Assembly: GCA_905182895.1 (NCBI GenBank)
Contig: CAJJDD010000010.1
Coordinates: forward strand, 1-60,648
Source of the DNA: Flavobacteriales bacterium UBA4466
GTDB lineage: Bacteria; Bacteroidota; Bacteroidia; Flavobacteriales_D; Sanyastnellaceae
DNA length: 60,648 nt
Reading direction: 5' to 3'
Shown in pieces: positions 50,204-59,186 of this stretch. Below the pieces are notes generated by a model that saw only the letters and a list, made by a program, of their open reading frames with translations, was not told the DNA's origin and searched no databases. Position 1 is the first letter of the stretch; each line of letters begins with the position of its first letter. Both the position numbers and the translations under genes were made by a program.

Positions 50204-50935
50204 GTGAGAAATTTTGGTCTAATAGGGAAGAATCTCAAGCATTCCTTCTCTGAAAAGTATTTTTCTGAAAAGTTCAAATCAGGCGGAATCACAGATGTAA
50301 ATTACGCTCTCTTCGAATTGAGTGAAATTGCTGAGTTGAAAGAACTAATTGTTAGCGTAGAAAATCTGGAAGGGTTCAATGTCACCATTCCTTTTAAAGA
50401 GCAAATTATTCCGCTGTTAGATGAGCTAAGCCCTGAAGCTAAAGAAATTCAAGCAGTAAATACCGTCAAAATCATAAACGGAAAGCTCATTGGGTATAAT
50501 ACAGATACGGTAGGATTCAAGAAGTCATTAGCCGCAGTACTTAAGCCTCACCACGAGCGCGCTTTAATTCTAGGCTCAGGAGGAGCCAGTAAAGCCATAG
50601 GTTATACGTTAGATCATTTAGGAGTAGATTATAAAATGATATCTCGAACACCAGCAGAGGATGAGTTGGGATATCATGATCTGAATAAATATGTGGTAAA
50701 GCACTTTCCGTTAATTATAAATACCACTCCTTTAGGCACTTTTCCAGAAGTGGATAAATGCCCTGATATTCCATACGAGTACCTCACGTCACAGAATTTG
50801 CTATATGACTTAGTGTACAATCCAGAGCAGAGCCTTTTTCTACAAAAAGGAGAAGAGAGAGGAGCTGCCACATTAAACGGGTATAGAATGTTGGTACTAC
50901 AGGCAGAAAAGAGTTGGGAAATCTGGAACAAGTAA
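50204..50935 (+). CDS. aroE: Shikimate dehydrogenase AroE
   Basis: About 243 aa, NADPH-dependent step of the shikimate pathway. Start set at GTG 50204 (xRNFGLIGKNLKHSFS), directly after the previous stop, because the family starts M-R-x-F-G-L-I-G; a TTG at 50186 would overlap 17 bases. Substrate site S-x-S in KHSFSEKYF, catalytic Lys in FNVTIPFKEQI, Asp in IGYNTDTVGFKKSL, and cofactor loop LILGSGGASKAIGY. Ends ATLNGYRMLVLQAEKSWEIW. Intact. Confidence 0.94.
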   Translation: MRNFGLIGKNLKHSFSEKYFSEKFKSGGITDVNYALFELSEIAELKELIVSVENLEGFNVTIPFKEQIIPLLDELSPEAKEIQAVNTVKIINGKLIGYNTDTVGFKKSLAAVLKPHHERALILGSGGASKAIGYTLDHLGVDYKMISRTPAEDELGYHDLNKYVVKHFPLIINTTPLGTFPEVDKCPDIPYEYLTSQNLLYDLVYNPEQSLFLQKGEERGAATLNGYRMLVLQAEKSWEIWNK

Positions 50936-51089
50936 ATTAACTCACTGGCGCAGTTCAGGTAGATGTGATGTCAAATCATCCAAAGGGGACCCCATAGAGC
51001 TTTATCATTCTTGATGGCTTTATTTAGGTATTACTCTTCATAGTCCCCCTTTAATCTTTTCGATTCTTCAGTGGCATGAAAAATTAGTG

Positions 51090-51119
51090 TTGAAAGTATT
51101 CACACTAAGTTTATCTTAG
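51090..51119 (+). promoter_or_regulatory. Bacteroidota promoter of ispD
   Basis: TTG at 51090-51092 and TATCTTAG at 51112-51119 are separated by exactly 19 bases, matching TTTG-N19-TAnnTTTG well. Because the ATG is at 51125, the transcript would have almost no leader. The gap 50936-51089 holds no gene; AAAGGGGAC near 50980 could pair with GTCCCCCTTT near 51043 across a long loop, a weak terminator candidate for aroE. Confidence 0.5.
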
Positions 51120-51124
51120 CTGCA

Positions 51125-51793
51125 ATGAGAGAAGAGGTAATTATAGTGGCAGGAGGTATAGGAAGCAGAATGAAATCTGAACAGCCTAAGCAGTTTATGG
51201 CCGTTCATGACCGTCCTGTAATTATTCATGCCTTAGAAAAATTTTACAGATGGAAACCTGATATGCATGTGGTAGTGGTCATGAATGAATCTTTTTTAGA
51301 TCACTGGGCCCAGTTAAGAGAACACAATTTCGCAGGTAAGGATATCACTACTGTAGAAGGTGGAGACACACGTTTTCAGTCGGTGAAGAAAGGATTATCT
51401 AAACTTAAGTACAGCGGTGTGGTGGCTATTCATGATGCTGCACGTCCTTGTGTTTCTGTAAAAGTTATTGGGGATTGTTTTCGCGTTGCAACGCTTAAAA
51501 AAACCGCCATACCTGTGCTACAAGTAAATGAAAGTTTGAGAAAAATAGAGGCTGATGACAGCTCTATTTCCGTGAATAGGAATGATTTCGTAGTAGTGCA
51601 GACTCCTCAGTGTTTTCATACTAAATTATTAAAAGAAGCATACAAAGTAGACTTCGATGCTCTTTTTACAGATGACGCTTCAGTAGTAGAGGCTGCTGGA
51701 GATGAAATTCATCTCGTAGCTGGGAATCCAGAGAATATAAAGGTGACAGAGCCTTCGGATTTAGTTTTAGCAGAAGTTTTTTTACGAGGGTGA
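51125..51793 (+). CDS. ispD: 2-C-methyl-D-erythritol 4-phosphate cytidylyltransferase IspD
   Basis: 222 aa, intact. Third step of the MEP isoprenoid pathway (CTP + MEP to CDP-ME); isoprenoids supply the undecaprenyl carrier for cell-wall synthesis. Motifs: VIIVAGGIGSRMKSEQPKQF (nucleotide loop), VVAIHDAARPCVSV, VVQTPQCFHTKLLKEAY and FTDDASVVEAAG, NIKVTEPSDLVLAE. The last 12 bases overlap the convergent CPBP gene. Confidence 0.95.
   Translation: MREEVIIVAGGIGSRMKSEQPKQFMAVHDRPVIIHALEKFYRWKPDMHVVVVMNESFLDHWAQLREHNFAGKDITTVEGGDTRFQSVKKGLSKLKYSGVVAIHDAARPCVSVKVIGDCFRVATLKKTAIPVLQVNESLRKIEADDSSISVNRNDFVVVQTPQCFHTKLLKEAYKVDFDALFTDDASVVEAAGDEIHLVAGNPENIKVTEPSDLVLAEVFLRG
51483..51494. repeat. Palindromic instance of the dispersed GCGTTGCAA motif
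   Basis: GCGTTGCAACGC inside ispD is a perfect palindrome and contains the dispersed 9-mer on both strands. Other instances: 970, 2258, 29620, 40063 and 47991 on the plus strand; 26828, 41923, 46748 and 52205 on the minus strand. Confidence 0.7.
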
Positions 51794-52723
51794 ATCGTCT
51801 TCTGATTGATCTATATAGGTCTCTTTAGGGTAGGGGAATTTGAGGTATTCTAGTCTTCTCTCCGGCCAGTTAGATGATTTCTTCATTAGTAGAATTATAC
51901 CTAGAACTAGAGAAGCACTGCCAAGAGCTATAAGCCAAGAAACTTCGGTGCTTTCTACTTGCTCTTGAGAGATTATATCAGTGTTTTGGGCTAAGTAATA
52001 ACCAAGAACCCCCACAGTATTATTTATGAAATGAGCTAAAATAGGCATCCAAATGCTCCCAGTGTAGATAAGCACATATCCAAACAAAGCTCCAAGGAGC
52101 ATTCTTGGAATAAATCCGAAAAACTGGAAATGGATAGCGCTAAATATTATAGCTGTTGTCCAGATGGCCACATGGATGTTTTTAAAAGCTTTGGCCAATT
52201 GAGATTGCAACGCTCCTCTAAATAGAAACTCTTCGCATATTCCAGGAAGAAGTCCTACCAAAAGGATAGTGACTAGGAGGGAGCCAATAGACTTCATGTC
52301 CAGCATAATCATCATTATCTCAGCCGACTGGTCTTCGAGTTCTTTTAATGCCGCTATGAACCCGCCTCTTCCTTCGAGTAGTTTTAGATTTATTTCTCCA
52401 GCATAGGCCACTATTCCTAAACCTGTAATCGCTAAAATGACAGTTAGGATGACATGAAGGGTTTTTGGTTTGTTTAAGCTAAAATGAGTAACAGACTTTC
52501 CGCCAAAAATCCTTCTAAATACTAAAGCGGGGAGAAGGAATCCTCCTATCTGAGTAAATGCAGTTTGTATTTGTAGGCCCAGCTTGGATTCTAGGTCAAT
52601 TCCTGCTACCTTACAAACGCTTATGGCTACCAAAGAAAAAACGATTATTCCTACAATACAGAAAATAAATAGCAGTATAGCTCTAGGAATAGGGTGGGTG
52701 TGATGCATCGAAGCATTATTCAT
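51782..52723 (-). CDS. CPBP family intramembrane metalloprotease (CAAX/Abi type)
   Basis: 313 aa with about eight membrane helices. The signature E-E-x-x-x-R occurs in GICEEFLFRGALQSQ, followed by motif 2 in IFSAIHFQFFGFIPRML and motif 3 in PILAHFINNTVG, which supply the Glu and His metal ligands. Bacterial members cleave membrane peptides or act in bacteriocin self-protection; the role here is unknown. Divergent from dusB with a 27-base gap to its chosen start. Confidence 0.88.
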   Translation of the reverse strand: MNNASMHHTHPIPRAILLFIFCIVGIIVFSLVAISVCKVAGIDLESKLGLQIQTAFTQIGGFLLPALVFRRIFGGKSVTHFSLNKPKTLHVILTVILAITGLGIVAYAGEINLKLLEGRGGFIAALKELEDQSAEIMMIMLDMKSIGSLLVTILLVGLLPGICEEFLFRGALQSQLAKAFKNIHVAIWTTAIIFSAIHFQFFGFIPRMLLGALFGYVLIYTGSIWMPILAHFINNTVGVLGYYLAQNTDIISQEQVESTEVSWLIALGSASLVLGIILLMKKSSNWPERRLEYLKFPYPKETYIDQSEDDSPS

Positions 52724-52725
52724 AG

Positions 52726-52733
52726 TATTTTTG
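52726..52733 (+). promoter_or_regulatory. -7 element upstream of dusB
   Basis: TATTTTTG matches TAnnTTTG exactly and lies 18 bases before the chosen GTG start at 52751, inside the gap between divergent CPBP protease and dusB. No clear -33 is seen. Confidence 0.35.
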
Positions 52734-52750
52734 CATTTTTAAAACATAAG

Positions 52751-53749
52751 GTGGTAAAAATAGCTGATATAGAATTAGGAGAGTTTCCTTTATTACTCGC
52801 GCCCATGGAAGACGTGAGTGACCCTCCGTTTAGAGCGCTCTGTAAGAAGTATGGTGCAGACCTTATGTACACTGAGTTTATATCTTCCGAGGGGTTGATT
52901 AGAGATGCTGTAAAAAGCACTCAGAAGCTGGACATATTTGAGTATGAGAGGCCTATTGGTATACAAATATTCGGGTCGAATATAGAGTCAATGAAGAGGG
53001 CTACTGAACTTACAGAAGCGGCTAATCCTGATATAATAGATATCAATTACGGCTGTCCTGTAAAAAAAGTAGCTTGTAAAGGGGCAGGTGCAGGAATTCT
53101 CCAAGACATTCCTAAAATGGTAGAAATGACTAAAGAAATAGTCAAGTCCACCAGGCTGCCTGTAACAGTAAAAACGAGGTTAGGCTGGGACGATAACTCG
53201 AAATACATAGTAGAAGTAGCAGAAAGGCTTCAGGATGTTGGGATTAAAGCGATTTCTATTCATGGAAGAACTAGAAAGCAGATGTACAAGGGAGATGCTG
53301 ATTGGTCGCTTATTTCTGACGTAGCGAATAACCCTAGAATGAATATTCCAGTTTTCGGAAATGGAGACATTACAACTCCTGAGAAAGCACTAGAATATAA
53401 AAATAAGTTTGGCGTAGACGGAATCATGATAGGCAGAGCCAGTATAGGTTACCCTTGGGTTTTTAATGAGATAAAGCACTTCATGAAGACGGGTGAACAC
53501 TTAGCTCCACCTACGATTAGTGATAGAGTCGAGGCTGCCAAAGAACACTTGAGAAGAAGCTTAGAATGGAAAGGAGAGCGATTAGGGGTGGTAGAAATGA
53601 GAAGACATTATGCGAACTATTTCAGAGGGATTCCGCATTTTAAAGAATGGAGGATGAAAATGGTGACAGAAATGGATTCAGCGGTATTATTCGAAACCTT
53701 GGATAAGGTGAGTGCAGAGTTTAGAGATATCGAGTTTCTCGAATCTTAG
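52751..53749 (+). CDS. dusB: tRNA-dihydrouridine synthase, DusB type
   Basis: About 332 aa, FMN enzyme reducing uridines in tRNA. Start chosen at GTG 52751 (xVKIADIELGEFPLLLAPME), which fits the family N-terminus; an in-frame ATG at 52703 (and the more upstream GTG-type start) would run through the promoter and into the divergent gene. Motifs: LLAPMEDVSDPPFRALCKKY, INYGCPVKKVACKGAGAGIL (active-site Cys), TVKTRLGW, SIHGRTRKQMYKGDADW, PVFGNGDI and MIGRASIGYPWVF. Intact. Confidence 0.94.
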   Translation: MVKIADIELGEFPLLLAPMEDVSDPPFRALCKKYGADLMYTEFISSEGLIRDAVKSTQKLDIFEYERPIGIQIFGSNIESMKRATELTEAANPDIIDINYGCPVKKVACKGAGAGILQDIPKMVEMTKEIVKSTRLPVTVKTRLGWDDNSKYIVEVAERLQDVGIKAISIHGRTRKQMYKGDADWSLISDVANNPRMNIPVFGNGDITTPEKALEYKNKFGVDGIMIGRASIGYPWVFNEIKHFMKTGEHLAPPTISDRVEAAKEHLRRSLEWKGERLGVVEMRRHYANYFRGIPHFKEWRMKMVTEMDSAVLFETLDKVSAEFRDIEFLES

Positions 53750-53751
53750 GG

Positions 53752-54999
53752 TTAAACAGCAGAAGTCTCTTTTAGTTTCTTTACTAAATAATTCACCATA
53801 AAGTAAGTGGCTATAACTCCGATAAAGACCACCGTACTAATGACTACGGTTATATCTACTCCGTCTATTTTTATAGGATAAAAATCTACAACTGTACCAT
53901 GCAGTCTAAGCAATCCGAACTTCTGCTGAGCCAGGCATAGAGATAAACCAAGAACAGTTCCTACAGCTGCACCTATTATATTTATTAGTGCTCCTTCTAA
54001 GATGAATATTCTTTTAATAAAAGGCCATGTGGCGCCCATAGACTTTAATACAGACACGTCTCGTTGTTTTTCTAACACTAGCATGGTTAAAGATGCCATC
54101 CCGTTAAAAACGGCTATAATCAGCACGAATACTAGAATCAGGAAAACAGCTTTTTTCTCTGTAGCATTGGTCTCATAAACTAGTGGGTTTTTTTCTCTTC
54201 GTGTTTTCACCAAGAAGTCTTTACCGATTAGCATTTTAATTTCATCTCTGATCTCGTCAGAATCATTCTCATCCAGCACTTCTATTCCGATGTAGGAGCT
54301 CTGATCCTTATAGTCAAACATTCTTCTGGCAAAACTCAACGTGCTCACTACATATTTAACATCCATTTCAGCATTTATGCTAAACGCGCCAGAAGTGGAA
54401 ACCAATTCATCTCTTAATGCTTTCTTTTGTGAGATAGATATTTTCTTACCTCTTATAGGGGCATAAATTCTAAGGTTTTCGCTTTCGCCATTTCTTAGCT
54501 GAAGTCCTAAGTCGCCAGCTATTCCTGCCCCTGGAATCACGAAATTCTCACCTGCCTCGTGCAGGCTGTACGTTCCGTAAACTACATTCTCCTTAATTCC
54601 AGAGAGTTTTACATAGGTAGTATCTATTCCAATTAATTTACACAGAGATTTATTGCTATCTCCTTTAGAAATAATGGCTGTTTCTTCTATAACAGAGCTG
54701 ATGTAAAGCACGCCATTTATCTTTGCTATAGTGGCTAAGTCTAAACTATCATCAAACAGAACCTTCCCTTCATTAGAAGATATAGTGATATCCGGATCGA
54801 ATTTATTGTACAGACCGTCTACTAATTCTTCTATTCCATTAAAGGCTGAGAGTAGAATAATCATGGTGGCTGTAACGCATGCTACCACTACTAATGAAAT
54901 TCCTGAAATAAGATTAATGACATTTCTCGTTTTCTTTGAGAAAAGATATCTGGCTGCTATTTTAAAAGGAGTGGAGTTCAAATTCAGAGATATTGACAA
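53752..54999 (-). CDS. FtsX-like/LolC-E-type ABC transporter permease
   Basis: 415 aa with a first helix at about 27-50, a large periplasmic MacB-like domain, and three helices at the end. Motifs: PFKIAARYLFSKKTRNVINL, ISGISLVVVACVTATMIILL, FNGMASLTMLVLEKQRDVSV and LKSMGATWPFIKRIFILEG, typical of LolC/E-type permeases for lipoprotein release. Start is TTG 54999 (xSISLNLNSTPFKI). The ATPase partner is not in the window. Stop is two bases from the dusB stop (convergent). Confidence 0.88.
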   Translation of the reverse strand: MSISLNLNSTPFKIAARYLFSKKTRNVINLISGISLVVVACVTATMIILLSAFNGIEELVDGLYNKFDPDITISSNEGKVLFDDSLDLATIAKINGVLYISSVIEETAIISKGDSNKSLCKLIGIDTTYVKLSGIKENVVYGTYSLHEAGENFVIPGAGIAGDLGLQLRNGESENLRIYAPIRGKKISISQKKALRDELVSTSGAFSINAEMDVKYVVSTLSFARRMFDYKDQSSYIGIEVLDENDSDEIRDEIKMLIGKDFLVKTRREKNPLVYETNATEKKAVFLILVFVLIIAVFNGMASLTMLVLEKQRDVSVLKSMGATWPFIKRIFILEGALINIIGAAVGTVLGLSLCLAQQKFGLLRLHGTVVDFYPIKIDGVDITVVISTVVFIGVIATYFMVNYLVKKLKETSAV

Positions 55000-55035
55000 C
55001 TCATGTGCATAGCTAATTTAGGCCATTTCACTTGG

Positions 55036-55842
55036 TTACTTCCAAGCCTTCACGACTAATCCTGTTCCAGTTCTATGGGCGCTTCTTACATCCATCATAT
55101 TTAGGATAAATGCTGCAGGATAAGTAATTAAATAATAGAAAGGAAGAATGATTAAAAACGCCTTCGAAACATTGAGCATTTTCATAGGATACTTCATAGA
55201 AAGTCTCCAGCTTATTTTTCCTGGAGCACCATAAGAAAAGTGAGCCTTTACTTTAGAGAAACCAGCTTTTTTAAGTTTTTCTTTAATCTCATCCATTCCG
55301 TAGCCATCTCTAGCATGCTCCTCTATAAATGACGTGTCAGAATCTTCATTCACATCACTTCCTCCTTGATCAGAAGGAGTAGAGATTAGCAGCATACCAC
55401 CCTCTTCTAAGGCGTCACAGATGTTGGTCATAACTTTCACGTCATCTTCTATATGCTCCATAACGTCTACGCATAAGCACAGTTGAAAAGTATCAGGTTT
55501 TTTGAAGTCCAGAAGATCTTCAACTTTAAAAAGAACATTTTCTAATCCACAAGCTCTGAAGAATTGATTACACTCAGAAACCTGATCTTCCTTCACATCT
55601 ACACCAAGAATACAAGCAGTGGGAAACTTCTTTTTCATATGGTAGGTGTACTGACCGAAACCAAACCCCGCATCTAAAATTTTCGGATTTGTTGGAGCGT
55701 CTTTTTTCCATTTAGTTAATTCTCTGTGAACATGCCATGTTCTTAGAAGTAAAAGGTCTAAAAGACTGTAAAACACCTTTCTTAAAAACGGACTCTTGTT
55801 GAAGAATCCTCCTACGGTTTTCTTAATAGGATCGTAATGCAT
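55036..55842 (-). CDS. Class I SAM-dependent methyltransferase
   Basis: 268 aa, intact. Motif I ILDAGFGFGQYTYHMKKKFP (D-x-G-x-G-x-G), acidic residue after strand 2 in ILGVDVKEDQ, and motif IV/post-I in LCLCVDVMEHIEDDVKVM. C-terminal half has two hydrophobic stretches (LIILPFYYLITYPAAFIL), so it may be membrane-associated, as in lipid or quinone methylases. The substrate is unknown. It sits two bases from rbfA on the same strand, between rbfA and the Lol-type permease. Confidence 0.85.
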   Translation of the reverse strand: MHYDPIKKTVGGFFNKSPFLRKVFYSLLDLLLLRTWHVHRELTKWKKDAPTNPKILDAGFGFGQYTYHMKKKFPTACILGVDVKEDQVSECNQFFRACGLENVLFKVEDLLDFKKPDTFQLCLCVDVMEHIEDDVKVMTNICDALEEGGMLLISTPSDQGGSDVNEDSDTSFIEEHARDGYGMDEIKEKLKKAGFSKVKAHFSYGAPGKISWRLSMKYPMKMLNVSKAFLIILPFYYLITYPAAFILNMMDVRSAHRTGTGLVVKAWK

Positions 55843-55844
55843 GG

Positions 55845-56177
55845 CTATTTAAGTAATTCATCAATCTGAGCTGCCAGATCTAATGAATCGTCTATTTTAA
55901 AAGTTAAAATTGGAATAATTCTCATCGTTTTCCCCACTCTTTCACCTAAGAGTTTTCTCACTTTCCAGTTATTCTCGTCTATCATTTTTAAGTCTGCTTT
56001 CACATCCTTACTGGCCATTATACTCAGGAAGACATTAGCATTAGCTAAGTCTGGAGTTATTCTCACATGAGTAACTGTAATAAATCTACCGTTAAATAGG
56101 ATATTACTTTCCCTCTGGAAAATAGTGGCTAATTCTCTTCTAAGAAGACTTTGTATTTTTTGCTGACGTATACTCAT
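55845..56177 (-). CDS. rbfA: 30S ribosome-binding factor RbfA
   Basis: 110 aa KH-fold protein assisting 16S rRNA maturation. Begins MSIRQQKIQSLLRRELATIF, then FITVTHVRITPDLANANVFL and the C-terminal helix/strand VGKTMRIIPILTFKIDDSLD. Length and pattern are typical. It is 17 bases downstream of hflX on the same strand. Confidence 0.93.
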   Translation of the reverse strand: MSIRQQKIQSLLRRELATIFQRESNILFNGRFITVTHVRITPDLANANVFLSIMASKDVKADLKMIDENNWKVRKLLGERVGKTMRIIPILTFKIDDSLDLAAQIDELLK

Positions 56178-56194
56178 TTATGGGCGCAAAGGTA

Positions 56195-57419
56195 CTAATA
56201 ATAGAAGTTGTTATAAGGATATCTCTCCTGATGTAGTTTTTTAACCGTTTCGTAGAGTTTCTCTTTTAATTCTTCTAGGTTTAATTTATTGAGAGCAGAG
56301 ATGAAAATAACCTCTTCTTCTGCTAAGTTAGATACCCATGACTTCTTTAAAGTTTCTATTAAATTCTGTTTTAAATCTGAGGATTGGACATCTCCATCTG
56401 TCTCCAACCAATCTACAGCATCTATTTTATTAGCGACTACTATAATAGGTTTATGAGACCCATGAATCTCAGAGAGCGTTTCATTCACCGTTTTATAATG
56501 GTCTTCAAAATTCTTATGACTTACATCTATGACATGAATGAGCAGATCCGCCTCGGTAGTTTCTACTAGAGTAGATTTAAAACTCTCTACCAACTGATGA
56601 GGTAATTTTCTAATAAACCCTACTGTATCACTCATAAGAAATGGCAAGTATCCCGAACACCACTTTTCTCACTGTAGTATCTAGCGTAGCAAATAGCTTA
56701 TTCTCTGCGAAAACCTTACTCTTAGCTATAGAGTTCATAAGTGTAGATTTTCCTACGTTGGTGTATCCCACTAGAGCTACTCTGATTAATTGACCCCTGT
56801 TTCCGCGCTGAGTTGCTTTCTGTACGTCTACTTTTTCTAGATCCTTTTTCAGGCGGTGAATCTTATCTCTAATGATTCTTCTATCCGTTTCTATTTCTGT
56901 TTCCCCAGGACCTTTCATTCCTATTCCACCTTTCTGCTTGGAGAGGTGAGTCCATAGCCTAGTAAGTCTAGGAAGTAGATATTGGAGTTGAGCTAACTCT
57001 ACTTGGACTCTAGCATGAGCTGTTTGTGCGCGCGCTGCAAAAATGTCTAGAATCAAATTACTTCTATCCATTACCTTTATCTGGTGCTCCGCGAACTCAT
57101 CTGGATTGAACTTGTTCTGTAAGTTTCTAATCTGTGCAGGTGAAAGTTCATCATCGAATATCACGCAGTCTATCTGATTATATTCGACATAATCGGCTAT
57201 CTCCTGTAGCTTTCCTTCACCCACGAAAGTTTTGGAATTCGGACGGTCCATTTTCTGAGTGAATCTTTTAAGCACTACTGCATTAGCAGTTTGTGCTAGA
57301 AATTCTAGCTCATCTAAATAATCCTTAACAGCAGCTTCAGGCTGTTTTTGAGTAATAGCTCCTACCAGAATAGCGGTTTCCTTCTCTATAGTGGTGTCAT
57401 AAGATTTTTCTATACTCAT
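56195..57419 (-). CDS. hflX: Ribosome-associated GTPase HflX (one frameshift)
   Basis: About 408 aa; splits stalled 70S ribosomes. N-terminal domain with NSKTFVGEGKLQEIADYV, FDDELSPAQIRNLQ and AQLQYLLPRLTRLWTHLSKQ, then GGIGMKGPGETEIETDRRII. G-domain G1 VALVGYTNVGKSTLMNSI; the frame slips near 56640 within LDTTVRKVVFG and resumes FLMSDTVGFIRKLPHQLVES (G3) and VVANKIDAVDW (G4). The start overlaps the cytochrome c stop by four bases. Confidence 0.95.
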
Positions 57420-57751
57420 TTAGATTCTCTGAATTGGTAAGCGTAATCTGAAACTAATTTTATTTCTTCAATGGTTAGTCTCTCTTTAAATGACGGCATC
57501 TGCCTCAGTCCGTTAGTTACTAGAGCTTCTATTTCATTCGTAGGAAGCTTAGACTCTGTAAGTTTTTTAGCGCCACTTAACTGTTTGTTTCCAGTTAATC
57601 CATGGCATAAAGCACACTGCTTTTTGAAAATAAGTTCCCCTTCTGGAGAGGGTTTAGAAATAGCATCTAAACTTTCGGCATTCCCACATGAGAAGGCCAT
57701 ACTAACCGAGATTAGAAAAAGCAGAAGAGTTAGTTTGAAAGTCTGTCCCAT
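57416..57751 (-). CDS. Small c-type cytochrome, probable lipoprotein
   Basis: 111 aa. Signal peptide TFKLTLLLFLISVSMAFSC with a possible lipobox Cys, one haem site CALCHG (C-x-x-C-H) and the axial Met in GLRQMPSFKERLT. Electron carrier in the periplasm, class I single-haem type. It lies between hflX (four-base overlap) and the cytochrome-b-like membrane gene (its start is inside the end of that gene). Confidence 0.9.
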   Translation of the reverse strand: MGQTFKLTLLLFLISVSMAFSCGNAESLDAISKPSPEGELIFKKQCALCHGLTGNKQLSGAKKLTESKLPTNEIEALVTNGLRQMPSFKERLTIEEIKLVSDYAYQFRESK

Positions 57752-58178
57752 GGAATAAGTGCCATTATCAATAAGAAAGAAAGAAGGTATGTAACGAGTA
57801 ATACTTTAAATTTTTTAGAGTCACCTCGAGTAGGTTTTAGCTCTGGAATACCCTACTGTAATTAAAGCGATAGCCACTAACATTCCTACTAAATGTTCAA
57901 CAGCGAAGAATCTTAATTCGCCATTAGCCATAACCTCTTTAGCGTTTTGCGCTAACATTTGAGGGTATGGACTTAGGAAATATAGCACTAGACCAAAGAC
58001 CAACTGAAGATGCACCAGTATTAGTGTAACTAAAGCCAGTTTCTTATCTGAAGCTTCTGAAGACTCTATTCTTAGACCAACCCATTAAAAACTTGAAAAT
58101 AGCGACTATCATTACTACGAGCAGAAGCCATCTTAACCCTCCGTGAGTATGTTTAAGAATGTTATAAAAAATATCCAT
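57730..58178 (-). CDS. Cytochrome-b-like four-helix membrane protein (frameshifted)
   Basis: About 148 aa. ATG 58178: MDIFYNILKHTHGGLRWLLL with a likely haem-facing His, helix VVMIVAIFKFLMGW. A slip near 58060 leads to KKLALVTLILVHLQLVFGLV, LYFLSPYPQMLAQNAKEVM, FFAVEHLVGMLVAIALITVG. After another slip near 57830 a last helix reads VLLVTYLLSFLLIMALIPWD. Conserved His residues lie in helices, and the layout matches a small Bacteroidota protein often labelled cytochrome B. Its end overlaps the cytochrome c start by 22 bases. An electron-transfer pair is plausible but not shown. Confidence 0.7.
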
Positions 58179-58394
58179 TGGATTTCCAAAGTTTATTGCA
58201 CCGCCAAAGGTACGAAGCCTATCTGATTCAATAAGAACTATTCTCTTATTTAAAGTTTGGTTAGAAGTAAACAAAGCTAAAGATTGGAATTAATACGGAA
58301 TAGCTATGAGATTTTTGAAAGCTATTTTTGTTTTCAGAATTTGAGAAGAGTGAGTTAAGTAATACATTGCAAAGCGAAAAAAATATTAAGAACT

Positions 58395-59186
58395 ATGATT
58401 TCCTCAACAGAAGCCCTCCGGTTGGCAAACGACTTAGAACTAGCAGAACAGAATGCTGTGCAAATGCCAGTAATATCTGCTCAAATAGAAAAAATGAGTT
58501 TTCAAGATGCCTATGCGGTGCAGGATGCATGGGTGAATCTAAAAACAGAAAAGGGTGGTGTAAGAGTAGGGCATAAAATAGGCCTTACCTCAGTAGTAAT
58601 GCAGCGTGCCTTTGGAATCGATGAGCCAGATTTCGGAGTGCTTTTTCAGGATATGGTGTATGAGAGTGGCGCTAATATTTCGGTGGAATCGCTCATAGAA
58701 CCAAGAATAGAAGCAGAATTAGCCTTTTATTTTAAGAAGGATGTTGCTTTGGATGTAGTTGATATTAACTCATTATTAGCGTGTGTGGATTATATAGTTC
58801 CTTGTTTAGAGCTTATAGATTTTAGAGTTACCGCCTCTACCAATGGCCAATCTCGTGTCATCGTGGATACCATTTCTGATAATGCGGCTAATTGTGCCAT
58901 TGTTTTGGGAGATAAAAAAATCCCTTTAGAAGCTGACTTGGCGTGGATAGCTGCTACGCTTAGAAAAAATGGTGTGCTTGAAGCTTCAGGAGTTTCAGGA
59001 GCTGTGTTAGACCACCCAGTAAATAGTATTTTATGGTTAAACCAAAAATATAAGGAGTTTGGCCGAACTATAAAAGCGGGAGAAATGGTGTTGGCAGGTT
59101 CTTTTGTAAGCCCTATTCCTGTTTCCAAGGGAGATAAAATAGAAGTGGACTATAACCAGTTTGGAAAAATTAGGTGCTCGTTTTAA
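58395..59186 (+). CDS. 2-keto-4-pentenoate/2-oxohepta-4-ene-dioate hydratase family protein
   Basis: 263 aa, fumarylacetoacetase-like fold. Motifs: AYAVQDAWVNLKTEKGGVRV, GHKIGLTSVVMQRAFGIDEP, DFGVLFQDMVYESGANI, LIEPRIEAELAFYFKKD (metal-ligand Glu pair), VDYIVPCLELIDFRVT and MVLAGSFVSPIPVSKGD. Such enzymes (HpaH, MhpD) hydrate dienoates in aromatic catabolism. No other catabolic genes are nearby, so the substrate is open. ATG 58395; intact. Stop overlaps the convergent repeat protein by four bases. Confidence 0.88.
   Translation: MISSTEALRLANDLELAEQNAVQMPVISAQIEKMSFQDAYAVQDAWVNLKTEKGGVRVGHKIGLTSVVMQRAFGIDEPDFGVLFQDMVYESGANISVESLIEPRIEAELAFYFKKDVALDVVDINSLLACVDYIVPCLELIDFRVTASTNGQSRVIVDTISDNAANCAIVLGDKKIPLEADLAWIAATLRKNGVLEASGVSGAVLDHPVNSILWLNQKYKEFGRTIKAGEMVLAGSFVSPIPVSKGDKIEVDYNQFGKIRCSF

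Noticed and set aside
50975-51055. Long hairpin AAAGGGGAC...GTCCCCCTTT after aroE as a terminator
   Set aside because: The loop exceeds 50 bases and the stem has a mismatch; kept only as a weak remark.
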